Positions 17,359 to 24,962 of a stretch of 48,423 nt of DNA are shown one piece after another. Numbering within the stretch: position 1 is the first letter of the stretch; each line of letters opens with the position of its first letter. Made by a program: the position numbers and the translations under genes. Source of the stretch: a virus; IMG/VR virus record IMGVR_UViG_3300034190_002406, positions 1 through 48,423 of that record; one strand, given 5' to 3'. The notes beneath the pieces are model-generated. The model was not told the DNA's origin and searched no databases. It saw only the letters and a program-made list of their open reading frames with translations.

Positions 17359-18174
17359 CTACTCAAAGTCGGCTTCTAGGTTGTCATGCTTTGCAACAGT
17401 GTATTCTCCCGCAGATCTTTCAGAGATGGCAGTCTTGTGTGCTGACAAGATCTTAGAGTTTTCTGATTCTACCATGTCAGCAAAGGTGCGTACCGTCTCA
17501 GCTGTCTTAATATCAAAGGGAGCTACTGAAGACGTATCAAAATCGTAATGCATGACATAGTACGTCACAGAACCATTCTTCTTACGCTCAAGCGTGACGT
17601 TGATCCAGAAGTCCCATACGGATGCTCCGTTAGGAAGTTTCTTAACCACCTCGTCTTCAAAAGGCATAAAGTTAGAACCTTTAAGAAGCATGATAGCAGG
17701 CTGGTTATCAATTTTAACGGTTTTGCCTAATGCATCTACCCCTTCATAGGATGTAAGGACCCGCAGTTGGCGGAAGCAGGTTACGTTCTTAAACCGCTCC
17801 TTTTCGTACTGCTCCATCTTACTCTTAGGCTTAGTCATTCCACACTTAGATGTACCGCGAGTGTCTAAAAACTCTTGGCGGAAGCTTTTGTTAAGATAGG
17901 TTTTACAAACTGTCTTATTCAGCTCTGGGTCATACTCAATATACTGATAGTGTTGACCGAGTACGCGGATCTTGATGTTTTTAGCATACGCTATCTCAGA
18001 ATGATCCCGGAGATACATTGTACCTCGAGGTAACTGATTGCCTGCCTCGTCCTCGTCATCGAGGTTTATCTTAACCAATGGAACACGGTCATTAGACTGT
18101 GCCTCTGGAACAACGCCCATCATTTCTTTTAGGCGTTGCTCTTCGTGTGGGTCTACTACTGCTAGATCGTTCAT
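17359..18174 (-). CDS. Probable ssDNA-binding protein (gp2.5-like role), 271 aa
   Basis: Beta-rich middle region (residues about 55-215) with basic and aromatic residues, and a short acidic C-terminal tail (NLEADFE), the arrangement of T7 gp2.5-type ssDNA-binding proteins where the tail recruits polymerase and primase. It sits next to the polymerase and exonuclease. The fold is inferred; sequence alone does not prove an OB-fold. A GAGGAG site precedes the ATG, and a promoter-like element lies at 18208-18236. Confidence 0.55.
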   Translation of the reverse strand: MNDLAVVDPHEEQRLKEMMGVVPEAQSNDRVPLVKINLDDEDEAGNQLPRGTMYLRDHSEIAYAKNIKIRVLGQHYQYIEYDPELNKTVCKTYLNKSFRQEFLDTRGTSKCGMTKPKSKMEQYEKERFKNVTCFRQLRVLTSYEGVDALGKTVKIDNQPAIMLLKGSNFMPFEDEVVKKLPNGASVWDFWINVTLERKKNGSVTYYVMHYDFDTSSVAPFDIKTAETVRTFADMVESENSKILSAHKTAISERSAGEYTVAKHDNLEADFE

Positions 18175-18197
18175 GGACCTATTAACTCCTCATATGT

Positions 18198-18218
18198 TAG
18201 GGTTACGTAGTTACCCTA
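18198..18218. promoter_or_regulatory. Inverted repeat at the SSB-gene promoter
   Basis: Arms TAGGGTTAC and GTTACCCTA with a 3-base centre (GTA), one mismatch. It overlaps the -10 of the leftward promoter, a position typical of a repressor operator. TAGGGT/GTTAC elements recur at other promoters in the window. Confidence 0.5.
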
Positions 18219-18236
18219 GTACATACACTAAGTCAA
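18208..18236 (-). promoter_or_regulatory. Leftward sigma70-type promoter for the SSB/exonuclease operon
   Basis: TTGACT (18236-18231), 17-base spacer, TAACTA (18213-18208), leftward. The -35 lies in the last codons of the polymerase gene. An inverted repeat covers the -10. Confidence 0.55.
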
Positions 18237-20381
18237 TTCAGTTTCTTCCATTTCCATCCAGTTTTTTCCAATTTCCATCTCGACATCGAGCGGCAAAACA
18301 AAGTCATAATTGAAGCGCTCCTTGATCTCCTCCTGTACACCAGACAGCGCCCACACCATTGCCTCCTTGACCTGGCTGATTTCCCCAGGAAAAACGTCTG
18401 CTACCAAGCTATCGTGCACAGTGAGTATGATCTTTGATTTTAGGTTGCGCTGCTTAAAAGCTCTCAAAGCACGAACACAGGCCAGCTGCATAATTATCCC
18501 GGCAAAGCCTTGTACAGGGTAATTTACGACTGCAGTGGCATTGGTGATACGCCCGTTGCCTAATCTCCTAGCATCCTCGAACATATACCGCTTGCCAGAC
18601 GGTATGCGAACTAGGCCATCCTGCAGTACACCGTCCATCAGACGTTTGTGCCAAGTGGCTAGGCCTTTGTAGAGCCCAAAATAGGCTTGAAAGTATGCTT
18701 GTATATGCTCAGGCTCAGTCATACCCATTCCGCCATATAAAGGAGAAAATGTATAAGATTTCGCGGCTTGGCGCATATCTTTTGTAACAGAAGATACCTC
18801 ACATTGGTTTATGATAGCCGCAGTTTGTTTATGTACGTCCTTCCCTGTGAGAATGTCTTCTATAATCTGGCTATCTTTGCTCAACTCTCCCGCAACGCGA
18901 AATTCAACTCCCGAGTAGTCGATCTCGCAAATTTTTCCGCCTTCAAACCTACTGATTATGCACTTACGTACCGGGAACTTAGATCCTTTGGGTAAATTTT
19001 GGAAATTTGGCTTGCTAGAGCTTAAACGACCTGTCCTGGCTATAGTTTGGTTGAAGTTAGGGTGTAGCAGGCCATCAAATCGAGTCCACTTACGTATCGC
19101 CCCGACAAAAGAAGACAGATAGGTACTGATAGCGTTGTAGCGCATGAATTTTGTAATGTATTCTACGGCTACATCGTTCTTCTTTGCCTGTGCCTGGACA
19201 ATCAAGCGTTTCAGGGTAACCTTGTCGGTCTTGAAGCCGTGAATAGAGGCATCTCTAGGCCCCTCTGGTACAAGCTTTAATCCTGCTCTCTCTCCAGTTG
19301 GTACGTAGAACACACCTAGGCCTTTGCACTCCGGGCAGGGGGATAAGTTCTTATAGGGCTCACCTTGTACTCTGTACTGTACCTTATTCTTAGTCCGGTA
19401 CTTCGTTTTGTACTTCTGGATGTTACCACTACCGTCACATGCACCACAGCACTGTATATGTGTCTTATCGACCAAGACAGTAGTAGTACGCACAGCGGTA
19501 TTGAACTGGGTTTTCTTTGGCATCCTAGCTGGAGGAAGTGGTTTTCCGTTTGGCCCTACCCCTATGTTAAAGATCCGGCGATGTAAGTCCCTATCAGTAA
19601 CCACTCGACCGTAGAAAACCTTGTTCATACAGATACCCGAATTCAAATTTATAGGGGTGTCTCCCATAAGTTTCTCGTTGGTAGCCTTGAGGTATCTACC
19701 TATTTCCTCTTGCTCAGCGATAAATTCCCGCTCTACGTCCTCCAGAACATCTAGATCAATCTTGCAGCCATTGTTCTCCATATGTGTGAGAAACTCTAGG
19801 TTAAGCCGCCCTAACTCGAAGCACGGCTTCATGTCCTCATATTCCGGTGAGTTAAGATCTTCTTCTTGCTGTAGGTATATTTCAGCACAGCTAATCACAT
19901 CAGCTTCTGCGTACTCTAAGACTGTATCAATGGGCATAGCCTCGAAGCCAGTGCCGCTCTTGAACATCTCGTCTACCAAATCAGATTTCTTACGAGTTAC
20001 GTCTCTTCGCTCAGCTGTAGCTTTGAGCGACAATAACCACGGCCTTGCCTGGGCAAACATAAACTCCCGAACCATAGTGCATTCAACAGGAGGTAGATCA
20101 AATTCCATATCGATAAGCCAAGAGGCATCGAATTTGGCATTGTGAAATACAGCCTTAGTGCAGCTGTCCAATGCGTCTTGTAAAGGTTTTCGGCCATCTG
20201 CTTTTGGCACATCATTGTGGTTCCACACCAGGTGATTGATAGGGGATATAACTCCATCCTCTATAATCACCCAATGAGCTGACACAGCATAGTTGTCTGG
20301 GTTCTTTGGACTGTTATCGATGTCACCTTCAATGATTGATACTTTTACCTCTAGGTCTCCCACAAACACCCTATTCGACAT
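18228..20381 (-). CDS. polA: Family A DNA polymerase with exonuclease and inserted DnaJ-like zinc module, 717 aa
   Basis: Replicative polymerase. Proofreading exonuclease motifs: Asp9-x-Glu11, HNAKFD (80-85), Tyr157-x3-Asp161. Residues 310-358 carry CCGAC-x-GSG and CPECKGLG, two CxxCxGxG knuckles of the DnaJ zinc-finger type, placed between exonuclease and palm; this arrangement is characteristic of HMO-2011-type phages. Polymerase motif A is EIDYSGVEFR (Asp488), motif B RQAAKSYTFSPLYG (Arg537, Lys541, Phe545, Tyr549), motif C VHDS (Asp657). Phe545 is the equivalent of E. coli Phe762. I chose the ATG at 20381, overlapping the helicase end by 11 bases with a GAGG site; a 36-residue N-terminal extension from 20489 looks unrelated to the fold. 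Confidence 0.95.
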   Translation of the reverse strand: MSNRVFVGDLEVKVSIIEGDIDNSPKNPDNYAVSAHWVIIEDGVISPINHLVWNHNDVPKADGRKPLQDALDSCTKAVFHNAKFDASWLIDMEFDLPPVECTMVREFMFAQARPWLLSLKATAERRDVTRKKSDLVDEMFKSGTGFEAMPIDTVLEYAEADVISCAEIYLQQEEDLNSPEYEDMKPCFELGRLNLEFLTHMENNGCKIDLDVLEDVEREFIAEQEEIGRYLKATNEKLMGDTPINLNSGICMNKVFYGRVVTDRDLHRRIFNIGVGPNGKPLPPARMPKKTQFNTAVRTTTVLVDKTHIQCCGACDGSGNIQKYKTKYRTKNKVQYRVQGEPYKNLSPCPECKGLGVFYVPTGERAGLKLVPEGPRDASIHGFKTDKVTLKRLIVQAQAKKNDVAVEYITKFMRYNAISTYLSSFVGAIRKWTRFDGLLHPNFNQTIARTGRLSSSKPNFQNLPKGSKFPVRKCIISRFEGGKICEIDYSGVEFRVAGELSKDSQIIEDILTGKDVHKQTAAIINQCEVSSVTKDMRQAAKSYTFSPLYGGMGMTEPEHIQAYFQAYFGLYKGLATWHKRLMDGVLQDGLVRIPSGKRYMFEDARRLGNGRITNATAVVNYPVQGFAGIIMQLACVRALRAFKQRNLKSKIILTVHDSLVADVFPGEISQVKEAMVWALSGVQEEIKERFNYDFVLPLDVEMEIGKNWMEMEETELT

Positions 20382-21597
20382 AGCGAGATACCTCGCCGTG
20401 TAGATTGCAGATGATCGTGTTGTGCCATCCGTTAATCTTGTTCTTAGATACTGTGATGAAACGTGTAGGATCTTCCTCTGCATCATCACTAGAGCCTGAG
20501 TGCTTGCCGAGACCGATAATGATATCAGCTTCAGCCGCTTTAGAGATCTTACTCCCTGCCATCATGTCGTAGGTAACACGGGTCTTACCTGTAGCATCGT
20601 TAGAAGCCTGGCTTACGCCCCAGATTACACAGTTATGACGCTTAGCACTTTCACGGGCTCTGCGGTATATCTCCCCTAGACGCTCATGGGTGGCGTTGTA
20701 GGAGCCTCTGACACTAATCTTATCGAGCTGGTCAATAAACACCGCTGCAGGTTTATGCTTAGCTAGTGCCGCCTCTACTTTCTCGATGTCCCAATCTTGA
20801 GCATCATATATGACCAGGCTACCCTGCATCTTGGCATTGAATATCAGCTCAGCTTGCTCACGTTCCTCGGCTACTCTTTCCTTTGTGTAACCCAGGGCAG
20901 TACCGTAAGCCCGTTTGATAGTGTCCTTGGTGCTTTCTTCGTTACCGATTATTAGAACCTTGTGACCCTGGTCTATATAACCTCCAGGCCCAAGAGCTAG
21001 GCTAAGCACAAACGCAGTTTTACCCGTTTCAGGAGTAGCAAAGATGATCCCGAACTTACGGCGGGTGATACCTGGTATCTTCCTGTGTAAAGAAGACAAG
21101 TTAAACTCAAGTAGACCCTCCTCTTCTTCCTCAGCTAAGATTTCTGTAATGTTGAGTGTCGTAGGCTCACCAAGATCATCTGGCATGTATCCTTCGCTGT
21201 TACGCTCAATCAATTCCAAAGCCTGTCTAAAGGCATCGTCGTTACCTTCTGAAATCTCCAGACCGTAGGAGGCTAACCTTTTACCTACGCTGCGCCTCCA
21301 CAGATGTTCGATGCTATCTTTTGCAATGTCAGGGCTGATCACAGAAGCTTCTTCGATGTCTTCCACAAGATCTTTCATATTATGACGGTCAGCCTTGGTA
21401 GCCACCGGATTGTTCAGCTTCCAAAGAGAAAGTAGCTCTTCGCAGGATAGGTTGTGCTGATATTTTTCATGGGCTTCTGTAATAACCTCATACAATTCTC
21501 GAATATCATCTTCAAATAACTGCTTCGATAGTTTTTCTTTGTTTTGTTCATAAAAGTCGTAAGATAACAGACTTTTTAGAAAGTTAGTGTCCAACAT
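20371..21597 (-). CDS. DnaB-like replicative helicase (gp4 helicase domain), 408 aa
   Basis: RecA-type motor: Walker A ATPETGKT (187-194), Walker B AAVFIDQLDKI near residue 295, the GVSQAS sensor and the late SKISKAAEADIIIGLGK segment common to T7 gp4/DnaB helicases. The first 150 residues are a helical domain with no zinc finger, so this is helicase only; the primase is a separate gene upstream. It drives fork unwinding with the polymerase encoded directly after it. Confidence 0.9.
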   Translation of the reverse strand: MLDTNFLKSLLSYDFYEQNKEKLSKQLFEDDIRELYEVITEAHEKYQHNLSCEELLSLWKLNNPVATKADRHNMKDLVEDIEEASVISPDIAKDSIEHLWRRSVGKRLASYGLEISEGNDDAFRQALELIERNSEGYMPDDLGEPTTLNITEILAEEEEEGLLEFNLSSLHRKIPGITRRKFGIIFATPETGKTAFVLSLALGPGGYIDQGHKVLIIGNEESTKDTIKRAYGTALGYTKERVAEEREQAELIFNAKMQGSLVIYDAQDWDIEKVEAALAKHKPAAVFIDQLDKISVRGSYNATHERLGEIYRRARESAKRHNCVIWGVSQASNDATGKTRVTYDMMAGSKISKAAEADIIIGLGKHSGSSDDAEEDPTRFITVSKNKINGWHNTIICNLHGEVSRYVE

Positions 21598-21625
21598 GTC
21601 TCACCCCTATGGTATGTATTAGGGT

Positions 21626-21637
21626 TGTAATATTACA
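21626..21637. promoter_or_regulatory. 12-bp perfect palindrome upstream of the helicase
   Basis: TGTAATATTACA, 29 bases before the helicase ATG and next to a TAGGGTT element. TATTACA also occurs at the left end of the window (1-7), at 26122 and at 27091, always in non-coding DNA. Possible operator. Confidence 0.4.
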
Positions 21638-21655
21638 TTAGTTAGAACAAAAATA

Positions 21656-21687
21656 AAGCCCCTCAAATCAATGAAGGGCTTATTTTT
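21656..21687. terminator. Bidirectional terminator before the helicase gene
   Basis: AAGCCC / GGGCTT stem with T-rich tracts on both sides (TTATTTTTTA rightward, TTTATTTTTG leftward). It separates the primase transcript from the helicase-polymerase transcript. Confidence 0.75.
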
Positions 21688-21710
21688 TAGTTTTGTGTGT
21701 GGTTAATTAG

Positions 21711-21914
21711 CTAAGACGTTCTTATCTTTAGCTTTGTTATGTCTGGGTGAGCATCCCCCCGGCGCTCCTTAATATCACATTGCTGATAGACTACTCTAGG
21801 ATTGCCGCGCGTTAGTTCTTTCATTGCGGCTTCTAATCTAGCTTGTTCTTCAGCGGCTTCCTTAAAACCCCCAGGCAATTCATAATCAACCAAAATGAGC
21901 CCTCTTGCTTTCAA
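21711..21914 (-). CDS. Small protein with AT-hook-like basic patch just upstream, 67 aa
   Basis: The only usable start in frame is a TTG at 21914, with an AAGGGGAAG site nearby. The protein is a charged helix (GGFKEAAEEQARLEAAMKEL) with a basic C-terminus. Reading the same frame upstream of the TTG continues as coding-like sequence through RKRGRPLKARG, an AT-hook core (RGRP), before a stop; this suggests the annotated start may be downstream of a lost or unusual one. Function unknown, possibly DNA-binding. Confidence 0.5.
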   Translation of the reverse strand: MKARGLILVDYELPGGFKEAAEEQARLEAAMKELTRGNPRVVYQQCDIKERRGDAHPDITKLKIRTS

Positions 21915-22155
21915 TGGTCTTCCCCTTTTCCTTGTGTTTAACGTCGGTACTAGGTCAGCTTCGACGGTTTATTATTTGCAGCTACACGGAAAAGGTGGGG
22001 GGCCAAGGTGTGGGTGCGACAAATATATAGAAAAAATGACGGGCATGAAGCCGCCTGTAGTTGATAAATTACTAGGGCCAGATTTACCGCACTTATGGGA
22101 AAAGTGTCTAGAGTTTAGCCAAGTATACTTGGATCTTTTTGTCGTGAAATTAGGA
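21915..22155. other. Interval between primase and the 67-aa gene, coding status unclear
   Basis: Two overlapping possibilities exist. The leftward ORF 21972-22169 (65 aa, Cys/His/Pro-rich) starts inside the primase end. The rightward ORF 21895-22188 (97 aa) has a more protein-like stretch (GCDKYIEKMTG, then GPDLPHLWEKCLEFSQVYLDL) but no ribosome site and would be antisense to the operon. I cannot decide; one may be a relic. Confidence 0.3.
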
Positions 22156-22953
22156 TCAACTACCCTCATAGATGGCGTCCTCCCCTAAAACAGTCTGTAT
22201 TTGATCCGTGTTGAGCCATTTCAAATCATCTTCCAGAAACACAACTTTAGTGTTTACTCGTCCTTCCAGTTTGCTTTTAAGCTTTATTGCTTTCTTACTC
22301 GCGTCTTTATCTAAGGCTACTATCACCTTTGTAAAGTGTAACAGTTGTGACCTTTGTTGAGAGCTTATATTGGTCCCAAGTAATGCGCAACCCGAACAAA
22401 AAGAGAACCTACTTACACTAGCAGCTGATGCCGCATCTTCTACCACAACTGCAACCTTACCGGAACCTATCTGAAGTAAGTCTGATGTGTTTCCGTAATT
22501 CTTCCATTTAGGTTTTTCATTGCGGAGAGATCTACCTACACCCGCTGTACCGCAGGGGAACATGAATATAACCCTACGAAGCGCTGGGCTGTACCTTACA
22601 TCTATCAGACCATCCTCATATGCCTGCAGAGAGTTAACACCCTTTAGGTAGTGTACGGCTTCCGGGTGATTCCTAGCTGGAGAAAGATTGGGAGGTAGTG
22701 GTGCTGCAAAAGGTTCTTCCGGTTTGGTTACAGCACTGAGACGATCCTTTAATCCATTTAGGGTATACCCGACTTTCTTAGCTCCTCGGATACCACAACT
22801 TGCCTTAAAGCAATTCCATACCCGGGCACCTTCAGAATACTTAATACCGAATGTCTTATTACCACCACAGAAAGGGCAGTCGATACGGCGACTTTCACCC
22901 TCTTTCAGTCGGATGTTATCCAACATCTCCAGCTGTTCTTTGTAGTTAAACAA
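22156..22953 (-). CDS. DNA primase (T7 gp4 primase half), 265 aa
   Basis: N-terminal zinc ribbon with Cys26, Cys29, Cys48 and Cys53 (CPFCGG ... WNCFKASC), then a TOPRIM domain with KVAVVVEDAASA (Glu172) and IVALDKDAS (Asp215, Asp217). Synthesises RNA primers at the fork. No helicase domain follows; T7 gp4 carries both activities in one chain, whereas here they are two genes about 560 bases apart. Confidence 0.9.
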   Translation of the reverse strand: MFNYKEQLEMLDNIRLKEGESRRIDCPFCGGNKTFGIKYSEGARVWNCFKASCGIRGAKKVGYTLNGLKDRLSAVTKPEEPFAAPLPPNLSPARNHPEAVHYLKGVNSLQAYEDGLIDVRYSPALRRVIFMFPCGTAGVGRSLRNEKPKWKNYGNTSDLLQIGSGKVAVVVEDAASAASVSRFSFCSGCALLGTNISSQQRSQLLHFTKVIVALDKDASKKAIKLKSKLEGRVNTKVVFLEDDLKWLNTDQIQTVLGEDAIYEGS

Positions 22954-23012
22954 GGTATTAGGTTTCCATTTCTTACGTGTTGTAAGTGATTGATAAATTA
23001 AAAGCGGCTTTT

Positions 23013-23052
23013 ACCCTGAAGGTCGTAGGTTCAAATCCTACTCCCGCAACCA
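23013..23052 (+). other. Probable attP: 3' end of an initiator tRNA (fMet)
   Basis: Forty bases contain the end of an anticodon arm, the T arm (GTAGG, TTCAAAT, CCTAC), a 7-base acceptor half (TCCCGCA), discriminator A and CCA. From memory of the family this is the 3' end of alphaproteobacterial tRNA-fMet. The upstream sequence has no D arm or 5' acceptor strand, so it is not a working tRNA. Together with the integrase 1.9 kb away it is best read as the core of an attachment site that would restore the host tRNA gene on integration. Confidence 0.8.
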
Positions 23053-23145
23053 AGTGACTGATATCATTGCATAATTTTGCCCTTTGATATGCTGTGATGC
23101 CATTTGCTGTCGTCACCCTAGTAGCTACACTTTTTATTACCTTAA

Positions 23146-23391
23146 TTATCGCCATCTAGTCGCACGTGATTCTAGGTAATATGCTCCCTCGGTTGAACGT
23201 AGGGAACACGTAATATCTAGCAGTTGTTGATAGGACATATAGATAAACTGTGGGTTGTCTCCATTGTCTGGAAACTGTGTCATAAGAACACTGCCATCAT
23301 CAGAGATCACCATCTCAACCTCAAAGAACATATCCTGTTCATCGATGGTAGTAACCAGGCTGGCGTCAGGCTCAAATTCTACGGTAAACAT
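23146..23391 (-). CDS. Hypothetical protein, 81 aa
   Basis: Beta-rich acidic N-terminal part (FEVEMVISDDGSVLMTQF), then YMSYQQLLDITCSL. It is the last coding sequence before the attP interval and starts directly after the preceding gene's stop. No family recognised. Confidence 0.6.
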   Translation of the reverse strand: MFTVEFEPDASLVTTIDEQDMFFEVEMVISDDGSVLMTQFPDNGDNPQFIYMSYQQLLDITCSLRSTEGAYYLESRATRWR

Positions 23392-23613
23392 TTACTTCGC
23401 TAGTCCCTTTAATACTTGCTCGTACTTAAAGAACAGCTGCTCAAACTTCCATTGGTACACTTGCTGCAGGCCCATCAATGCGTTCATCATTTCATCATGT
23501 GTAGGATCACGCTCACCGTCACCTATCTGTCTGAACACAGCCTGCAGGTCATCACACACATGCCAGCAATCCATAATCATAGGCTCTAAATCATATAGTT
23601 TAGGCATCATCAT
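23392..23613 (-). CDS. Hypothetical protein, 73 aa
   Basis: Helical, with paired cysteines near the N-terminus ([10 protein letters not shown]) and aromatic-rich second half ([15 protein letters not shown]). Overlaps the thyX end by 14 bases. MPKLY two codons in is an alternative start. Function unknown. Confidence 0.6.
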   Translation of the reverse strand: MMMPKLYDLEPMIMDCWHVCDDLQAVFRQIGDGERDPTHDEMMNALMGLQQVYQWKFEQLFFKYEQVLKGLAK

Positions 23614-24250
23614 CCTCCGTCAGTGCATCCCATGATACAGGGAATAGCTCGATCATCTTACGATCAATCTGCTGTGATACCTGCCGTGTCTCTGCCTGTG
23701 TGTCAGACTTGCAGCGCAGGTTACACATATCAGCAAAGGCATCTAGGCTACCTGACCAGTACCATTCGGTCATTGTGGACAGTGGTAGTTCCATACGGGC
23801 TTGCTCTGGTGCTACACCATGCTCAAGCAGATCTTTGTAGGCTTTAAGTGCTGCCCAACCTGAGCTACCCCAATCACCTACATTTACTACACCATCAGAG
23901 CCTTGCTTCTTGTCGGCACTTCGTCCACGCCATGCGTAAGGAGTGTATAACTCAGGCTCATCATCGACATACCTACGGCTGATCTCATTCCATCGTAGAA
24001 ACTTATGCTTGACTAGCTGTCGTGCTACAAAGATGGGAGCCTTGATGTGGAAGGATGCAAAGCAATGGCCAAAGGGGCTGATGTGCTTGTGCTTGGCTAG
24101 GTATCGGATCAGCTTATCGTCCTTTGCCTTGAGTTTAGGTGGACCCCAAGGATTGTCTTCCATCTCACTGGTCTTACCAAAGGATACACGGGCGGCGTTG
24201 GCTACCGTTAAGTCACTGCCCATGTGATCGATGTAAGTTGCTTTAATCAT
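23600..24250 (-). CDS. thyX: Flavin-dependent thymidylate synthase ThyX, 216 aa
   Basis: Makes dTMP from dUMP using FAD, NADPH and methylenetetrahydrofolate. The family signature RHR-x7-S is present in variant form: [11 protein letters not shown] (Lys81-His82-Lys83 ... Ser91) followed by [11 protein letters not shown]. Other family segments are ISPFGH (FAD contact) and [16 protein letters not shown], which closes the dUMP site. Lys for Arg in the signature is seen in other phage-type ThyX proteins as I recall, so it is likely active. Overlaps the preceding small ORF by 8 bases. Confidence 0.93.
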   Translation of the reverse strand: MIKATYIDHMGSDLTVANAARVSFGKTSEMEDNPWGPPKLKAKDDKLIRYLAKHKHISPFGHCFASFHIKAPIFVARQLVKHKFLRWNEISRRYVDDEPELYTPYAWRGRSADKKQGSDGVVNVGDWGSSGWAALKAYKDLLEHGVAPEQARMELPLSTMTEWYWSGSLDAFADMCNLRCKSDTQAETRQVSQQIDRKMIELFPVSWDALTEDDDA

Positions 24251-24422
24251 TTATCTGTACTCCAATACACTCGATTGTTTCTTGTTTGTTATTCACCAGG
24301 ACGGAAGCAATCCGACGTTGTGCCTGGCAAATTGTTTCATTGTCGAATGTACCTAGGTGATGATACCTGACGCCCTGTTCTGGGATTGAGTTGAACCAGA
24401 TAAGTAAAAATATTGACTTCAT
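24243..24422 (-). CDS. Small secreted or membrane-associated protein, 59 aa
   Basis: Reads MKSIFLLIWFNSIPEQGVRY and on to a charged C-terminus; the first 12 residues are hydrophobic and may be a short signal or membrane anchor. Two Cys residues. Overlaps both neighbours (3 bases upstream, 8 downstream), so it is part of the coupled int-thyX set. Function unknown. Confidence 0.6.
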   Translation of the reverse strand: MKSIFLLIWFNSIPEQGVRYHHLGTFDNETICQAQRRIASVLVNNKQETIECIGVQIND

Positions 24423-24574
24423 TAGAACGGGGGTTCTCCGTTTTTATCCAACTCAGGAAGGTTATATTCAAACGTGCGGATTGGCGTAGGCTCTTCTGGG
24501 TCCGTATCAGTAGCAGTGATTACGCCCATGTCTGATAGGTAGTTAGCCAGCTCTACCGGTATCTGGTTATCCAT
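24422..24574 (-). CDS. Small hypothetical protein, 50 aa
   Basis: Reads MDNQIPVELANYLSDMGVIT and ends LPELDKNGEPPF. Joined to both neighbours by TAATG overlaps. Acidic, soluble; no family recognised. Confidence 0.6.
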   Translation of the reverse strand: MDNQIPVELANYLSDMGVITATDTDPEEPTPIRTFEYNLPELDKNGEPPF

Positions 24575-24819
24575 TAGGTATCCTCCAGATGTGCTTTTAG
24601 TTCTTCGTAGCCACCAATGTGTTCACCTCGATAGTCGAAGACTTGAGGCACAGTTGTTAGACCAGCCATCTTTACCAGGGTCTTGAGCCAAGCAGATGTA
24701 GTGCTATCTAAATTATGTGTGGTGAAGTTGATCTTATGCTGTCTAAGCAGGTCGATACATTTCTCACAGTACGCACAGCCTGGCTGCTTCAGTACTAAGT
24801 AACAGGTTAAGCTAGTCAT
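24574..24819 (-). CDS. grx: Glutaredoxin, 81 aa
   Basis: Thioredoxin-fold redox protein with active site CAYC preceded by KQPG, the cis-proline segment TVPQVF and the GGYEEL glutathione-binding end. Size matches classic glutaredoxins. A likely electron donor for the phage class II ribonucleotide reductase, although the two genes are in different transcription units. Overlaps both neighbours by 4 bases or less. Confidence 0.9.
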   Translation of the reverse strand: MTSLTCYLVLKQPGCAYCEKCIDLLRQHKINFTTHNLDSTTSAWLKTLVKMAGLTTVPQVFDYRGEHIGGYEELKAHLEDT

Positions 24820-24962
24820 TTACTGTCTCTCCTTCTAAGTTCATCTCGCACTTCCCGGATCAAGTCTATCAAACGCTCGGTCACTAATTGTGCAGGCTTG
24901 TTTGTTAGCCTCTGCATCTCTCTCTCAAATTCAACACGGGCTGCGTTAACGTCTTTAGTCAT
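24816..24962 (-). CDS. Small charged helical protein, 48 aa
   Basis: Reads MTKDVNAARVEFEREMQRLT and ends IREVRDELRRRDSK, a single amphipathic helix. ATGA overlaps tie it to the integrase upstream and the glutaredoxin downstream. Function unknown. Confidence 0.6.
   Translation of the reverse strand: MTKDVNAARVEFEREMQRLTNKPAQLVTERLIDLIREVRDELRRRDSK

Noticed and set aside
22973-23052. A complete tRNA gene
   Set aside because: The T arm and CCA end are present, but no D arm or matching 5' acceptor strand lies upstream.
22973-23155. Leftward 60-aa ORF across the tRNA-like segment
   Set aside because: It reads GVGFEPTTF, the familiar false peptide produced by translating a tRNA gene on the opposite strand; the DNA is better explained as attP.
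23097-23159. Rightward 20-aa hydrophobic ORF next to attP
   Set aside because: Too short, no ribosome site, antisense to the small gene end; no support beyond hydrophobicity.
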